A DNA stretch of 64,000 nt from Corynebacterium incognita (GTDB lineage: Bacteria; Actinomycetota; Actinomycetes; Mycobacteriales; Mycobacteriaceae): NCBI RefSeq assembly GCF_014217255.1, contig NZ_CP059404.1, forward strand, positions 744,001 to 808,000, given 5' to 3'. Below the pieces are notes generated by a model. It was given only the letters and a program-made list of their open reading frames with translations, searched no databases and was not told the origin of the DNA. Of the stretch, positions 1-10,743 are shown piece by piece; position 1 is the first letter of the stretch; each line of letters starts with the position of its first letter. Position numbers and translations under genes: made by a program.

Positions 1-289
1 GGATCTCGGCAAAGTCCACGGCATCGGCAGGCAGCAGCGGCGGGCGGCCATACAGAGCCTGCGACCAAGCCTTGATGAAGGCCTCCTTCACGGCCCAGCG
101 CCCAGCTAAGTGCGCCGCGCGCTGCGCCGCCGGCTTGCCCGCGGCCACCCGCAGCTCCAAGGCATCGAAGACGTCAGCAAAACGGGTGCCTGGGGTATCG
201 AGCTGTTCCGCGAAGTCCGGCACGTACACCAGGTCGGTGCCCACCGACACCTGGCCGAGGTGCACCTGGCCGGGCTGCTCCTGGTTCAC
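1..289 (-). CDS. acpS: Holo-[acyl-carrier-protein] synthase AcpS (C-terminal part beyond window)
   Basis: AcpS transfers 4'-phosphopantetheine from CoA to the serine of acyl carrier domains. Here the natural target is the ACP domain of the upstream fatty acid synthase, which carries no transferase domain of its own. The visible 96 residues contain the N-terminal family signature GTDLVYVPDF and the second conserved block GRWAVKEAFIKAW with the metal- and CoA-binding region. The GTG start overlaps the TAG stop of fas by one base (TAGTG), so the two genes are translationally coupled in one operon. The gene runs off the left edge of the window, so its C-terminus cannot be judged. This neighbour arrangement is known for corynebacterial and mycobacterial FAS-I genes. 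Confidence 0.9.
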   Translation of the reverse strand, partial: MNQEQPGQVHLGQVSVGTDLVYVPDFAEQLDTPGTRFADVFDALELRVAAGKPAAQRAAHLAGRWAVKEAFIKAWSQALYGRPPLLPADAVDFAEI

Positions 290-3200
290 TAGCTACGCTC
301 CTCCGGATTCGGTTCCAAGAGGCCGTCGCGCAGGCGGGCGTCGTGCGAGAGCAGGACTGCAGCCTCGCGCTCCTTGACGGCGTCACCGCTACCGCCCAGG
401 TTGCGGTCCGCCGGGCGCTCGAACAGCGCGGCGCCGCCGTGCAGGGCACGGGCAAAGCGGCGCTCGCCATCGGCAACGCGGGCAGCGGCGCGCTGGGTCC
501 ACTCGGTCACGGCGTCCTCGCCGCGAGCGGTGCGCAGCGCCTCGATGAAGGCGCCTGGGTGCACCACCGCCACCAAGGCGGAAACGTGACCGAAGCCCAA
601 CGAGGTGAGTAGACCAGCCTTGATGCCGCGGGAGCTCACATCCAGCGGCTGACGCAGCCACACCAGGTGCTCGTGCTTCCGCAGGACCGGGTCCACGCAG
701 TCGAGGCTGCGGTTGGCCGGGATCACGGCGTCGCGAAGCAGCTGCGTCAGGCCCACCAGCTGGAAGGCCGCCGCACCACCCTTGGCGTGGCCGGTGATCG
801 ACTTCTGCGAAACCACGTACAGCGGGTTCCCCGCGCTGCGGCCAATCGCATGTGCGATGCGCTCGTGCACATCCGACTCGTTCGGGTCGTTGGCGTTGGT
901 AGAAGTGTCGTGCTTGGACAGCACCGCCACGTCGTCAGCGGCCACACCCACCTCGCGCAGGGCGAGCGCCAGTCGGGAGTCCTCGCCGCCGCGGGCCGCG
1001 GACAGGGCGCCCAGACCCGGTGCCGGGATCGAGGTGTGCGCGCCGTCGGCGAAGGATTCCGCGAATGCCACCACGCCGAGCACTGGCAGGCCCAGCTCCG
1101 CAGCGAGCGTGCCGCGCGCGAGCAGGATGGTGCCGCCGCCCTCGGCCTCAATGAAGCCGCCACGGCGGCGGTCATTGGCGCGCGAGAAGTACTTATCCTC
1201 GATGCCCTTGGCGGCCATGTCCCCGGAGTCGGCCGTCGCGGCCATGTCGCCGAAGCCCGTGATGCCCTCCAGCGAGAGGTCGTCGATGCCGCCGGCGACC
1301 ACGAAGTCAGCCTTGCGCAGGCGCAGCTTGTCCACACCCTCCTCGACGGACACCGCCGCCGTGGCGCAGGCGGCGACCGGGTGGATCATCTGGCCGTAAC
1401 CGCCGACGTAATCCTGCATGACGTGCGCGGCCACGACGTTGGGCAGCGCCTCCTGCAAAATATCGTTCGGGCGCGGGGTGGCCACAAGCTTATCCACGTA
1501 CAGCGAGCGCAGCGAACCGGTACCACCCATGCCGGTGCCCTGCGTGGAGGACACACGTGCCGGGTGGACGCTGGCCAACAGCTCCGCCGGCGTGAAACCG
1601 GCCGCGAGGAAAGCCTCGACGGTGCACACGATGTTCCACAGCGCCACGCGGTCCAGGTTGTCCACCATGTCCGCGGGGATGCCGTAGCGCGCCGGGTCGA
1701 AGCCCTCCGGCACCTGGCCGCCGACGAACCGGGACATGGCCACGCGGCGCGGCACGCGGACCGCGGAACCCGCCGGGCGGGTGACCTCCCAGTCCTCGCC
1801 GTTGAAGTGGACGCTCGCGCCCTCGGCCTCGGCGGCGAACGCGCGTGCCTCCTCCTCGTTGGCGGCGGTGAAGGTCAGATCCTTCTCCAGGTAGATGGTG
1901 GTCAGCTCCGGTGCGAGGTTGTCCACCATGCCGAAATCATCGTGGAAGCGGCGGATGCCGACGCCTGCCAGGACGTCGTCGTGGTAGCGGGCGTAGATGT
2001 CCTCTTCGTCGATGTCCACACCGTCGGCGTCCACCCAGCCGCCGGTACCGTCTACTCCGGCGCCGCCTTCCCAGGTGATCAGCCCGCGGTTCCAGGCCAG
2101 TTCGATGACGCCCGCGGCGGACAGGTCGCCGGTCATCTCCACCTCGTAGCGGGTACGAGAGGTGCCAATCGGGCCGAGCTCGCCGGCGCCGACGATGACG
2201 ATCATGTCATCGAGGTCCTGTGTGACGGCGGGGCCGTTGGTGCCGCTGAAGTCAGGGGTGGGGCGGTCGGTGCCCACGGTGCGGACGGCGCTGCCAATGG
2301 ACGGCAGCGCGCGCAGTGTGCGCGGGGTCGTCTCCCCTGCGCCTGCGCCGTTGTTGGCAGCGTCAGTGTCGGTGGCGGCGGCGCTGGCGTCACGGGCCAG
2401 CGCGGCCATGTCCACGTCGGCGTCGGCCAGACCGCCGGTGAAATCAGCGACGACCGGGGCCTGCGCGGCCTGGGCGCGGACCTCGTGGGAAGCCTGCCCA
2501 ATGAGGTTGGCGGCCATCTCCTCGGTGCTGAAGGTGCGCACGCCCTTGGCCTCCACGGCGTCGACAAGCGGATCGTTGCCGCCCATGAGCCCGGTGCCGC
2601 GCACCCAGCCGATCAGTGCATGGACGAGGCTGGTCTGCTCGCCCCAGATCGGCTCCGCCGACCAGCGGTTGACCAGGGCATCCAGGGAAGCCTTGGACTC
2701 ACCGTAGGCGCCGTCGCCGCCGAAGGTGCCGCGGTTCGGCGAGCCCGGCAGCACCACGTGCAGGCGCTGGCCCACGTGCGTGGACGTGCCCAGGGTGGAC
2801 AGGCCCGCAATGAGCTTCTCCACGGCCCACAGCAGCAGGCGCATCTGGTTCTCCGCCTGGGCGCCGGTGTCAGCCAGGGAGCCGGACACGCGCGGTGCCG
2901 CGAACGGGAAGAGCAGCGTGGGCACCTGCGCCGGCTTGAGTACCTTCTTGGAACCGCCGACGGTGGCGGTGTCCTCGTTTCCGATCCACTCCACGAGCGC
3001 GTCGACGTCGCGGTAGGAGCTCAGGTTCGCTGGTACCACCCACAGCGCCGCGGTGCCGCGGGCGTGCTGGGCGTAGAGATTCTTGTAGTAGTCCAGGCGG
3101 CCGTGGTTTAGACGCGAGGTGGTGGCCACCACGGTGGCGCCGCCGCGCAGCAGCTCCGCGATGACCTGGGAAGCGATGGAATTCGGTGAACCACCGGTGA

Positions 3201-6200
3201 CCACGGCGACGTCCGTGGTGAACTCCAGCGCGGTGTTGTCGAGCGCCTGCTCCGCAAGCTGCGGCAGGCCGAGGAATTCAGCCATGGCAGCGACCTCTGC
3301 GCCGGCACCGGTGACGTCCACGTCCGCAGCGTCCATCTCGCCCAGCGCCACGCGGGAGAGAGTCTCGCGCGCGTACGCCCAGGCGTCGTCGAGCAGCACG
3401 GCCTTGGTGGCGTCGAAGCTCGGCGCCACCTGGCGCGGCCAGTCCTGCCCCAGCTCGGCGGACACGGTGTCCATGAGTTCGGCAAGCTCCTGGTTCGCGG
3501 TCGCCGCCGCGGTGACGGCCTCGGTGGCCGCGCGCGCAGAGTCGTTATCCGCGAAACCGTGACGGCCGAGCTGTGCCAGCAGCTCGCGCGCGGTCGCGGC
3601 CAACACGCCGCGGTCGCCGGTCAGCTTGTCGCTAAACTCGCCGAGCGCGGCGGAGTCCACTACCCCGCCCGCGGCGACGCCCCCGGCGGCGGGCTTGGCC
3701 ATGGTGACGCCCACGCGCTCGCCGGCGGCAACAATCGCGGCGTCGATAAGCGCGTCCAATTCCTTGGCGTTGCTCGGGGACGCCGGCTCCAAGGTGGCGA
3801 GTTCGCCACCACGCAACGACGCGCCCTCGCGGGTGCCCAGCACGAGCGCGGCGGTGGCGTGATCCGCCCAGCCCGCGCCCAGCTGCCAGGTGCCGGTGAC
3901 GTATTCAGCAACGTACGACGGCTTCTTGCCCGCCGGGCCGGTCAAACGCCGCAGGGAGTCGGCCACCGCGTCGCCGAGGACCGGGCCGAAGGCCTTGTAG
4001 CCCTTGGCCATGCCGGCGACGGTGGACTGCAGCGCAGACAGCTCCGCGTCGGCGGCACCCTCGATGGCACCGAGTCCGAACTCGACGCCGAGGTCCAGCA
4101 GTAGCTGGTTGCGGCGGGACGATACGCCCTCCACGAGCTGCTCGATGGTATCGGCCGGACCCATCTGATCACGGCGGACCTTGGTCCACTGTGCGATGAG
4201 CATCTCCACCGCATCGCCCGCGGTAAACACCCGATCCTCCGGCGTCGGCGCTGAGCCTGCTGCCGGAGCGGGAGCGGGAGCTGCTGGGACCGGCGCCGCG
4301 ATGGCGGCCTCCGAGGTCTCGCTGGCCGCTGCGGTAGTGGCGGCACCGGCAGGGGCGGCGGCAGCATCGGTGACGGTGTCGCCTGTGTTGTCCGCGGCGG
4401 CATCGCCGTCGGTGTCCGGGCGCGCAGCAGCATCCTCGGCGAAAGCCAGGGCGCGGTCGCGCTCGATGTTGAACACCTCAAGGTCGGCGGCGGCGTACTT
4501 GGGCAGGCGCAGGGTCTGGCCCAACATGTTCGCCAGCGTCGGCGAGGAGCCCACGCCGATTTCAACGAATCGGCCAATACCCAGGCCCGGGGTGCCCGCA
4601 CCCGCGGTACGGCCCTGCGGCGCCAGCAGCAGATCCTGGGTCTCAATCCAGCGCACCGGCGACGCGAACTGCCAGGCCAGCAGCTCAATGAGCAGGACGC
4701 GGGCGAGCTTCTGGCGATCCGCCAGAGCGGCGTCAAAGTCCGCCAGGATGTCCGTGATGTAGGACGAATCCACCACGTCCGCGATAGCGCGGACGAAGTC
4801 CTCGGTGAGCTCGAACGGGCGCGCCACCAGGTTAGGCACATAGCGCTCCTCCAGCACCTGGTAATCCAGATCCGCCGGGATGAGGCTGTCCAGGTGCTCG
4901 CGGAAGTCGTCCACGCCGCCCAGCAGGTGCGAGGAGTGGAACGGAACGTCAATGCCCGGGATCGGGATGAACGCTCGCTTGCCCGGCGCGTGGTTCTCCG
5001 CATCGGCGGCCAGCGCGGCCAGGCCCTTGCGGGTACCGGCCACCGCGTACTGTACGCCGTAGATGTTGTAGTTGACGATCTCAAGGAACTCGCCGGTGGC
5101 CGCGGCTATTTGTGCGACGTGGTTGAACACCTCGTCGGCAGCAACTCCCATCTTGTTCGGGCGCAGCGCTGCCAGGCCGTAGTTGGACACGCCGTTGGCG
5201 TCGCGCTCGACCAGGCGGTGCATGGTCAGGCCGCGACGGTAGACGATCTCCACCACGGCTTCCAGCGACAGGACCTCGCCGAACGCGGCCAGGGCATTGT
5301 ACTCGCCCACGGAGTGGCCGGCGAAGAAGGCATCCTTCTCCAACACCCCGGCCTCGCGCATCTCTGCCACTTGGGCGCAACCAAGCGTGGCCATGGCCAC
5401 CTGGGTGAACTGGGTGAGGAACAAGGCGCCGTCGGGGTGCGCGAAGCGCTCGCCGTCAACCACCACGGCATCCGGGTTGGTGCGGACGATGTCCAGGATG
5501 GAAAACCCCAGCTTGGAGCGGGTATGGCGGTCGGCGCGGTCCCACACCTCGCGCGCGGCGGCGGACGAGGTGTAGGCGTCCATGCCCATGCCCGGGTGCT
5601 GGATACCTTGGCCCGGGAAGCCGTAGAAGGTGCGCGGCGCGGACATGATGGCGCGGGCGGTCAGCACGAGCTCGCCGTTGACCGTGGCGGTGACGGTGCG
5701 GACTTCGCCGAAGCCCGCGCGCGTGTCGACGCCCGTGCGTTCCACCAGGTACTCGATGGTGGCGCCTGGGAGGATGGGAGCCGCCATGGTGGCGGACCAC
5801 TCGCGGATCTCCACACCGTCGAAGGCGGCGGCCGCCTGGGCCAGCGCGGAGGTCCACATGCCGTGGACGATCACGCCGTCCTGCAGTCCGGCGAGCGCCG
5901 CCGCGTCAGTGTTGACGTGGATCGGGTTGCGGTCGCCGGAGACGACGGCGAACGGCCGCATGCTCTCCGGTGCGGTGACGGTGAGCAGGTTGCGGAAGGA
6001 CGGCGCCTTGTCCGTCACGGTGTCTGGCGTCGGGGTGACAGGTACGTCGGCCTCGCCGCGGCGGCCGCGGATGGCGAAGCGCTCGACCAACGTGGCCAGC
6101 AGGTTCTCACCGGTGTTGTTCTCCACTGCGGTGGTGTCGCCTGCGCGAATCTCGGCCTCGACCTCCACAACGCGGCCAGCGAGGGTATCGCGCACGTCGG

Positions 6201-9200
6201 TGGCGCGGGCGGTGACCTTCAACTGCGCCTGTTCCGGTACGGGCTGGTGCAGGGTGAGGTTGTGCTCCAGGTGAACGAGGTCGAGCATACCCTCGATGAC
6301 GCTGCGGCCCGTACCAGGGATCTCGGCCTGCGCGATGGCGGAGAACACCGCGGGCCAGGCGCGGCCGACCAAGACGTCCGGCGCCGCGGTGGCAGCGGCG
6401 TGCTCCCCCTCGGCGGCGGTGACGTAGCCGGCGGTGACATTGGTGTACTGCGCGCGCAGGGCCGGGTTGATGTCGGTGGTCCACTCCCCCTCAGCGAGCT
6501 GGCCGCCGGCTGCCGTGCGTACCAGCGACTGCATCGCACGCTCTGCGGAGGCCGCGCTCACCTCCGGAACCGCCGCATACGGCGCTCCTTCGGGTAGCTG
6601 GAAGTCGATGACGCAGGCCCCATCGCCCATGTCCACGGTCAGGCGCACTACCTCAGCCGCGGCGTCGGCAGCATCGTTGTTGATGACCTCGAGCTGCGGG
6701 TCGTCGAGAAGCTGGACTGGGTTGGATTGGTAGCGCCCGGCCCAGGAGACATATGGCGCGGTGCGCACGCGCTCCAGCAGGGTGCGCGGGGCGATCTCGG
6801 TCACCTGCGCGTCGTCGTGCAGCTGAGCGCGCTGCTCCGCCACGGCGTAGAGACGCTGCACGGCAGCCTTCTCAAAGCGGGCCAGGATGTCGGCCACTGG
6901 CTCGTTAGCCTCGGTGATGCCTGCCACGGCGACGGTGCCCGGAATGATGCAGACCTCGTCGGCGTCAAAGCGCGCGTCGTGGGCCTGCCACAGCGAATCC
7001 GCGCGCCACCACAGGCGCACGTCGGCGTCGATGACCGGGACGAAGCCCGCGGGCTTGCCCGGCGAGCGCAGCAGCTTGATAAACCACGCGATGTCCGCCG
7101 GGTACAGTTCGATGTCCGCGGCCTGCGGGTAGGCCTGCTCCAAGGCATCAAGCGCGGCGGCCGGGTCATTGACCTCGCCTGGCTGCGGATCGAAGGTCAC
7201 CGCCGGGGTGAACTCGCCGTGATCCTGGGCATCCAGGCGGGCCTGAGTGCGGTCGATCATCTCCCCCAGGCGCTTCGCCCAGGACAGATCCACCCAGTCA
7301 CCGCGGAAGGACAGCTCGGCGTAGCGGCGCAGCCACTGCGCATACGTCATGGACTCCAGATCGCCGAAATAGGGCTTGGCGGTCTTGTTGATAGCGGCGA
7401 TGATCTCATCGCGGCGCGCGGCCACAGCATCGGCGTCGCCGGCTACCTCGTCAATGAGACGACCCGCGCGAGCAAACGAGTTGTCGATCTCATGAATGTC
7501 CGCGCCCAGCTGGGAGCGGCCCGAGGCCATACCCGAGCGCGCGGTGCCGGCCTCGACCCAGCCGTCTTCAGCCGGCAGGCCGGTGGTGTCCACCAGCGCC
7601 TGTTTCACGGACTCCGACGCGGTGGATTCCTTCGCCGCCATAGCGGCGGTGCCCACCAAAATGGCGTCGACGGGCATCGGCGGCAGGCCGTGCTCCTCGG
7701 CCCACGAACCGGTGAGGTAGTCCGCGGCGCGCTCTGGGGTGCCGATGCCACCGCCGACCGCGAGCACGACATTGTCGCGGCGGCGAATATCGCCGTAGGT
7801 AGCGATGAGCAGGTCATCGAGGTCTTCCCACGAGTGGTGGCCGCCAGCCACGCCGCCCTCGACCTGAATGATGAGCGGGATCTCCGGGATGGCGTCTGCC
7901 ACGCGCAGCACGTTGTGGATGTGCTTGACCGCGCCGGGCTTGAAGGCCACCCACGGGAAGTTCTGGTCGCGCAGGGACTTCACCAACTCCACCGCTTCCT
8001 CAAACGGCGGCATGCCCGCAGAGACCACAATGCCGTCGATCGGGGCGCCGTTCTCGCGGGCGCGCGGCACGGCGCGCTTGCCCTCGATCTGGGTGCGCCA
8101 CTGCTTCGGCGACAGATACATGGCGTTGAACTGCGCATTCACGCCAGGATTGAGCAGCTCACCCAGCCGCGCCAGGTGCTCATTCAGAATGGTCTCAGTG
8201 ACCTGGCCACCGCCGGCGAGCTCCGCCCAGTGCCCGGCGTTGGCCGCCGCGGCTACGATCTGCGGGTCCACAGTGGTCGGGGTCATGCCGGCGAGCATAA
8301 TCGGCGAGTGGCCGGTGAGCTCAGTGAACGTGGTGGACAATGCCTCGCCGCTGCGCACTTTCGGGGCGAAGTCGGCGTAGTTGACCGGGGCCTGTGGGGC
8401 CTGGCCGGCGTCGAACAGCTGGGCCTGACCTGCGTGGGTGGAGACGTCGAGCACGCCCACCCCCAACCCGGCGACGATGCGGGCAGTGAGCTTGGCGACG
8501 CCCCCGGTAGGCCCCAGTTCCAGGATCCAACGGGCCCCGGAGATCACGGCGTCCTCCACACGCTCGGGCCAGTGCACCGGCTCCGACAGCACCGCGCGGG
8601 CGCCCAGGCGGGCGCTGTCCTCGGGCAGGCCGCAGGAGCGCGCCCACTCCATGACCTGGTCCACGGCGCACTCCATGGCCGGGTGGTGGTAGCCGCACTG
8701 CACGTTGAGCGGGTTAATGACGTGGTCTTCCAAGGCGGCGATGACCTTAGCGTTATCGTCAGGGCGGCCGACGAGGACGACCGCGTCCCGGCTGTTGCGC
8801 AACGCCAGCACCGGCTTGAGATCGTCGGCGACGTCGGCGCACACGGCGTCGATAAGCTGAAGCAGGGCCTCTTCATCGGCTTCGGTGACGATGCCGCCGA
8901 TGGACACCATGGGGCCGAGCTCGCCGGTGCGGATGAGGCCGGTTTCGCGGGAGGCCTGCGCCACGGCGACGCCGATGAGGCGCGCGAGCGCGATGGTCTG
9001 CCCTGCATCGAGCGTGCCGGTGGACGCCAAGGTGGCCAGCACGCCCTGGGAGTGGCCGATGTGGGCGACTGCGGCGTCGGGACGCAGGCCCTGGGCCGTG
9101 AGGTTATCCAGCAGCGCCAGCTGAGCCAGTGTGATGCCCGGGGTGGACATCTCCGCGGAGGAGAGATCGAGGCGCTCGGCGACGGTGGAATCGGCGGCCC

Positions 9201-9462
9201 ATTCCAGAGGCTTAAAGCCGTGAGGAAGCCACGGAAGTAGCTCGTCTGCCACGGGCTTGAGGATCTCGTCGGACTCCGCCACCGCAGCAGTGATGGCGGT
9301 GCGTGCGCCTGATGCCAGTGAGCTCGCCAACTGCTCAATCCACGGGTAGCCCTGCCCGGAGAAGGACAGCGCAAAAGGCTCCGTGTCCAGACGGGTAATC
9401 AGACGTTCCGCGGCTGCAGGAACCTTGACTTCACCAGCAGTTTTAATTACGTCGACGCTCAC
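289..9462 (-). CDS. fas: Type I fatty acid synthase, single polypeptide of about 3,057 residues
   Basis: This giant cytosolic enzyme makes long-chain fatty acids de novo from acetyl- and malonyl-CoA; in corynebacteria it is the main source of membrane fatty acids and mycolate precursors. Domains read in the FAS-I order: acetyltransferase (GHSQG near residue 140), FMN enoyl reductase (SPIMLAGMTPTT near 385), MaoC-like dehydratase (near 1,185), malonyl/palmitoyl transferase (GHSVGE near 1,385), an Ala/Pro-rich linker, ACP (GVSSRRNQ near 1,780), ketoreductase (VVTGGSP near 2,090, YGESK near 2,255) and ketosynthase (Cys in AACATAA near 2,700, then SKHDTST and SITGHAKGG histidines). No phosphopantetheinyl transferase domain follows; acpS supplies it. 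The GTG at 9462 is preferred because AAGGAG lies 11 nt before it; the GTG at 9474 directly abuts that ribosome site. Confidence 0.97.
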   Translation of the reverse strand: MSVDVIKTAGEVKVPAAAERLITRLDTEPFALSFSGQGYPWIEQLASSLASGARTAITAAVAESDEILKPVADELLPWLPHGFKPLEWAADSTVAERLDLSSAEMSTPGITLAQLALLDNLTAQGLRPDAAVAHIGHSQGVLATLASTGTLDAGQTIALARLIGVAVAQASRETGLIRTGELGPMVSIGGIVTEADEEALLQLIDAVCADVADDLKPVLALRNSRDAVVLVGRPDDNAKVIAALEDHVINPLNVQCGYHHPAMECAVDQVMEWARSCGLPEDSARLGARAVLSEPVHWPERVEDAVISGARWILELGPTGGVAKLTARIVAGLGVGVLDVSTHAGQAQLFDAGQAPQAPVNYADFAPKVRSGEALSTTFTELTGHSPIMLAGMTPTTVDPQIVAAAANAGHWAELAGGGQVTETILNEHLARLGELLNPGVNAQFNAMYLSPKQWRTQIEGKRAVPRARENGAPIDGIVVSAGMPPFEEAVELVKSLRDQNFPWVAFKPGAVKHIHNVLRVADAIPEIPLIIQVEGGVAGGHHSWEDLDDLLIATYGDIRRRDNVVLAVGGGIGTPERAADYLTGSWAEEHGLPPMPVDAILVGTAAMAAKESTASESVKQALVDTTGLPAEDGWVEAGTARSGMASGRSQLGADIHEIDNSFARAGRLIDEVAGDADAVAARRDEIIAAINKTAKPYFGDLESMTYAQWLRRYAELSFRGDWVDLSWAKRLGEMIDRTQARLDAQDHGEFTPAVTFDPQPGEVNDPAAALDALEQAYPQAADIELYPADIAWFIKLLRSPGKPAGFVPVIDADVRLWWRADSLWQAHDARFDADEVCIIPGTVAVAGITEANEPVADILARFEKAAVQRLYAVAEQRAQLHDDAQVTEIAPRTLLERVRTAPYVSWAGRYQSNPVQLLDDPQLEVINNDAADAAAEVVRLTVDMGDGACVIDFQLPEGAPYAAVPEVSAASAERAMQSLVRTAAGGQLAEGEWTTDINPALRAQYTNVTAGYVTAAEGEHAAATAAPDVLVGRAWPAVFSAIAQAEIPGTGRSVIEGMLDLVHLEHNLTLHQPVPEQAQLKVTARATDVRDTLAGRVVEVEAEIRAGDTTAVENNTGENLLATLVERFAIRGRRGEADVPVTPTPDTVTDKAPSFRNLLTVTAPESMRPFAVVSGDRNPIHVNTDAAALAGLQDGVIVHGMWTSALAQAAAAFDGVEIREWSATMAAPILPGATIEYLVERTGVDTRAGFGEVRTVTATVNGELVLTARAIMSAPRTFYGFPGQGIQHPGMGMDAYTSSAAAREVWDRADRHTRSKLGFSILDIVRTNPDAVVVDGERFAHPDGALFLTQFTQVAMATLGCAQVAEMREAGVLEKDAFFAGHSVGEYNALAAFGEVLSLEAVVEIVYRRGLTMHRLVERDANGVSNYGLAALRPNKMGVAADEVFNHVAQIAAATGEFLEIVNYNIYGVQYAVAGTRKGLAALAADAENHAPGKRAFIPIPGIDVPFHSSHLLGGVDDFREHLDSLIPADLDYQVLEERYVPNLVARPFELTEDFVRAIADVVDSSYITDILADFDAALADRQKLARVLLIELLAWQFASPVRWIETQDLLLAPQGRTAGAGTPGLGIGRFVEIGVGSSPTLANMLGQTLRLPKYAAADLEVFNIERDRALAFAEDAAARPDTDGDAAADNTGDTVTDAAAAPAGAATTAAASETSEAAIAAPVPAAPAPAPAAGSAPTPEDRVFTAGDAVEMLIAQWTKVRRDQMGPADTIEQLVEGVSSRRNQLLLDLGVEFGLGAIEGAADAELSALQSTVAGMAKGYKAFGPVLGDAVADSLRRLTGPAGKKPSYVAEYVTGTWQLGAGWADHATAALVLGTREGASLRGGELATLEPASPSNAKELDALIDAAIVAAGERVGVTMAKPAAGGVAAGGVVDSAALGEFSDKLTGDRGVLAATARELLAQLGRHGFADNDSARAATEAVTAAATANQELAELMDTVSAELGQDWPRQVAPSFDATKAVLLDDAWAYARETLSRVALGEMDAADVDVTGAGAEVAAMAEFLGLPQLAEQALDNTALEFTTDVAVVTGGSPNSIASQVIAELLRGGATVVATTSRLNHGRLDYYKNLYAQHARGTAALWVVPANLSSYRDVDALVEWIGNEDTATVGGSKKVLKPAQVPTLLFPFAAPRVSGSLADTGAQAENQMRLLLWAVEKLIAGLSTLGTSTHVGQRLHVVLPGSPNRGTFGGDGAYGESKASLDALVNRWSAEPIWGEQTSLVHALIGWVRGTGLMGGNDPLVDAVEAKGVRTFSTEEMAANLIGQASHEVRAQAAQAPVVADFTGGLADADVDMAALARDASAAATDTDAANNGAGAGETTPRTLRALPSIGSAVRTVGTDRPTPDFSGTNGPAVTQDLDDMIVIVGAGELGPIGTSRTRYEVEMTGDLSAAGVIELAWNRGLITWEGGAGVDGTGGWVDADGVDIDEEDIYARYHDDVLAGVGIRRFHDDFGMVDNLAPELTTIYLEKDLTFTAANEEEARAFAAEAEGASVHFNGEDWEVTRPAGSAVRVPRRVAMSRFVGGQVPEGFDPARYGIPADMVDNLDRVALWNIVCTVEAFLAAGFTPAELLASVHPARVSSTQGTGMGGTGSLRSLYVDKLVATPRPNDILQEALPNVVAAHVMQDYVGGYGQMIHPVAACATAAVSVEEGVDKLRLRKADFVVAGGIDDLSLEGITGFGDMAATADSGDMAAKGIEDKYFSRANDRRRGGFIEAEGGGTILLARGTLAAELGLPVLGVVAFAESFADGAHTSIPAPGLGALSAARGGEDSRLALALREVGVAADDVAVLSKHDTSTNANDPNESDVHERIAHAIGRSAGNPLYVVSQKSITGHAKGGAAAFQLVGLTQLLRDAVIPANRSLDCVDPVLRKHEHLVWLRQPLDVSSRGIKAGLLTSLGFGHVSALVAVVHPGAFIEALRTARGEDAVTEWTQRAAARVADGERRFARALHGGAALFERPADRNLGGSGDAVKEREAAVLLSHDARLRDGLLEPNPEERS

Positions 9463-9597
9463 TGTGGCAGACACTCCTTGCGCATTGTTTTGCTATAGAA
9501 AGGTTTTAGCTTACCTAGCATGCCACAAAATCATGAGGATTCCGTCATCTTTTGGCGCGTCGCGCCCAAAAAAGGGTACCCCCGCAAGCGCCAGAAA

Positions 9598-10743
9598 CTA
9601 GTCCTCGCTGGGCTTGTAGGGCTGCACGTCAAACTGCTCGTAGCCCTCGATCCCCTGGCCGCCGAACTGCGAGAAGTTGGGATTGCCGCCCTCGAGCGCG
9701 GAGCTGTTGCCACCGGCAATGCTGCCGGCCCCGTCGCCATAGTTTCCGGCACTGGAACTAGAGCTGGTGGCGGTGGAGCTGGCAGAGCCACTGGTGGCAC
9801 GGCGCTGCTCCTTCTTCTGGGGGCGCGTGGCGGCCGGATTGACGCTATCGGCGCTCAGCGCGTGGTTGGCCATGAGGACGTCGCGCATGCCATCGAAGAT
9901 GCTGCCCATGCCTTCCGGATTGGACGGCAAGTACAGCACGGAGGACTGGCCGTTGCGAGAGACGTCCACCATGGCGTCGAGGTACTGGGACACCAGCATG
10001 AGGGTCTCCGGGGACTCGTTGACTCCGGCCCGGCGCAGCATCTCGTACTGCGCAGCGATGCCCTCGACGATCTCCTTACGCTGCTCCGCGACGCCGCGAC
10101 CCTGCAGCTTGCGCGCCTCGGCCGCCCCCTCGGCCTCCTTGACCACGCGAATCTTCTCAGCCTCGGCCTGGGCGATGGCGGCCTCGCGCTCACGCTGGGC
10201 GGCGTTGATGGAGTTCATGGACTCGCGCACACGGGAATCCGGACGAATATCGGTAACCAGGGTGTTAACGAAGTGCCAGCCGTACGCCGCCATGTTGTCG
10301 CGCAGGGAGGAGGCAACGTTACGCGCAATGTCATCCTTGGACGAGAACGCGTCATCCAGAATCATGCCCGCGACGGAGGAACGAACGTTGTCCTGCACAT
10401 AGGCCACAATTTGCTGCTCGTGATTAGACAGCAGGTAGTAGGACTCGCGCTCGCGGCCACCGACCACTTGGTACTGCACAGCCACGGGGATCTGCACGAA
10501 GACGTTGTCCTTGGTCTTGGTTTCCACGAGGACGTCCAGCTGGCGGACCTGCAGGTTAATCGTGGCACGGATGCGATCCACGAACGGAATCTTGACGTGC
10601 AGACCGGCGTGGGCCACACGGTTGAACTTGCCCAAGCGCTCCACGATGGCCGCCTCGCGGGTGCGCACGATAAAGAACGTACCCGCCAGCACCGCCAGGA
10701 CCAGCAGCACCAGAATTCCGAAGACAATCAACACACCGCTCAT
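9598..10743 (-). CDS. SPFH/band-7 domain membrane protein
   Basis: A 381-residue stomatin/prohibitin-like protein. It has one N-terminal membrane segment (roughly residues 2-24, very Leu/Val rich), followed by the SPFH core (REAAIVERLGKFNRV, then PFVDRIRATINL and the QVRQLDV block) and a long charged, Ala/Glu-rich helical region (AAQREREAAIAQAEAEK) that usually drives oligomerisation. The C-terminal 70 residues are low-complexity Ser/Gly/Ala. Such proteins form membrane microdomain scaffolds and often act with an NfeD partner or membrane proteases; no NfeD gene is adjacent here. The ATG at 10743 is chosen because GAAGGAG precedes it; an upstream in-frame start at 10827 lacks a ribosome site. 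The exact role in corynebacteria is unknown. Confidence 0.88.
   Translation of the reverse strand: MSGVLIVFGILVLLVLAVLAGTFFIVRTREAAIVERLGKFNRVAHAGLHVKIPFVDRIRATINLQVRQLDVLVETKTKDNVFVQIPVAVQYQVVGGRERESYYLLSNHEQQIVAYVQDNVRSSVAGMILDDAFSSKDDIARNVASSLRDNMAAYGWHFVNTLVTDIRPDSRVRESMNSINAAQREREAAIAQAEAEKIRVVKEAEGAAEARKLQGRGVAEQRKEIVEGIAAQYEMLRRAGVNESPETLMLVSQYLDAMVDVSRNGQSSVLYLPSNPEGMGSIFDGMRDVLMANHALSADSVNPAATRPQKKEQRRATSGSASSTATSSSSSAGNYGDGAGSIAGGNSSALEGGNPNFSQFGGQGIEGYEQFDVQPYKPSED

Noticed and set aside
667..3111. An 814-codon open frame on the plus strand, and an 837-codon one at 6727-9240
   Set aside because: Both are antisense to fas. In GC-rich coding DNA the frame opposite the third codon position stays open by composition. 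The products are His/Arg/Gly/Ala-rich with no motif.
9501..9516. AGGT-N8-ACCT dyad upstream of fas as a DtxR or FasR operator
   Set aside because: Spacing differs by one from the DtxR consensus and I do not know the FasR motif well enough to claim a match.
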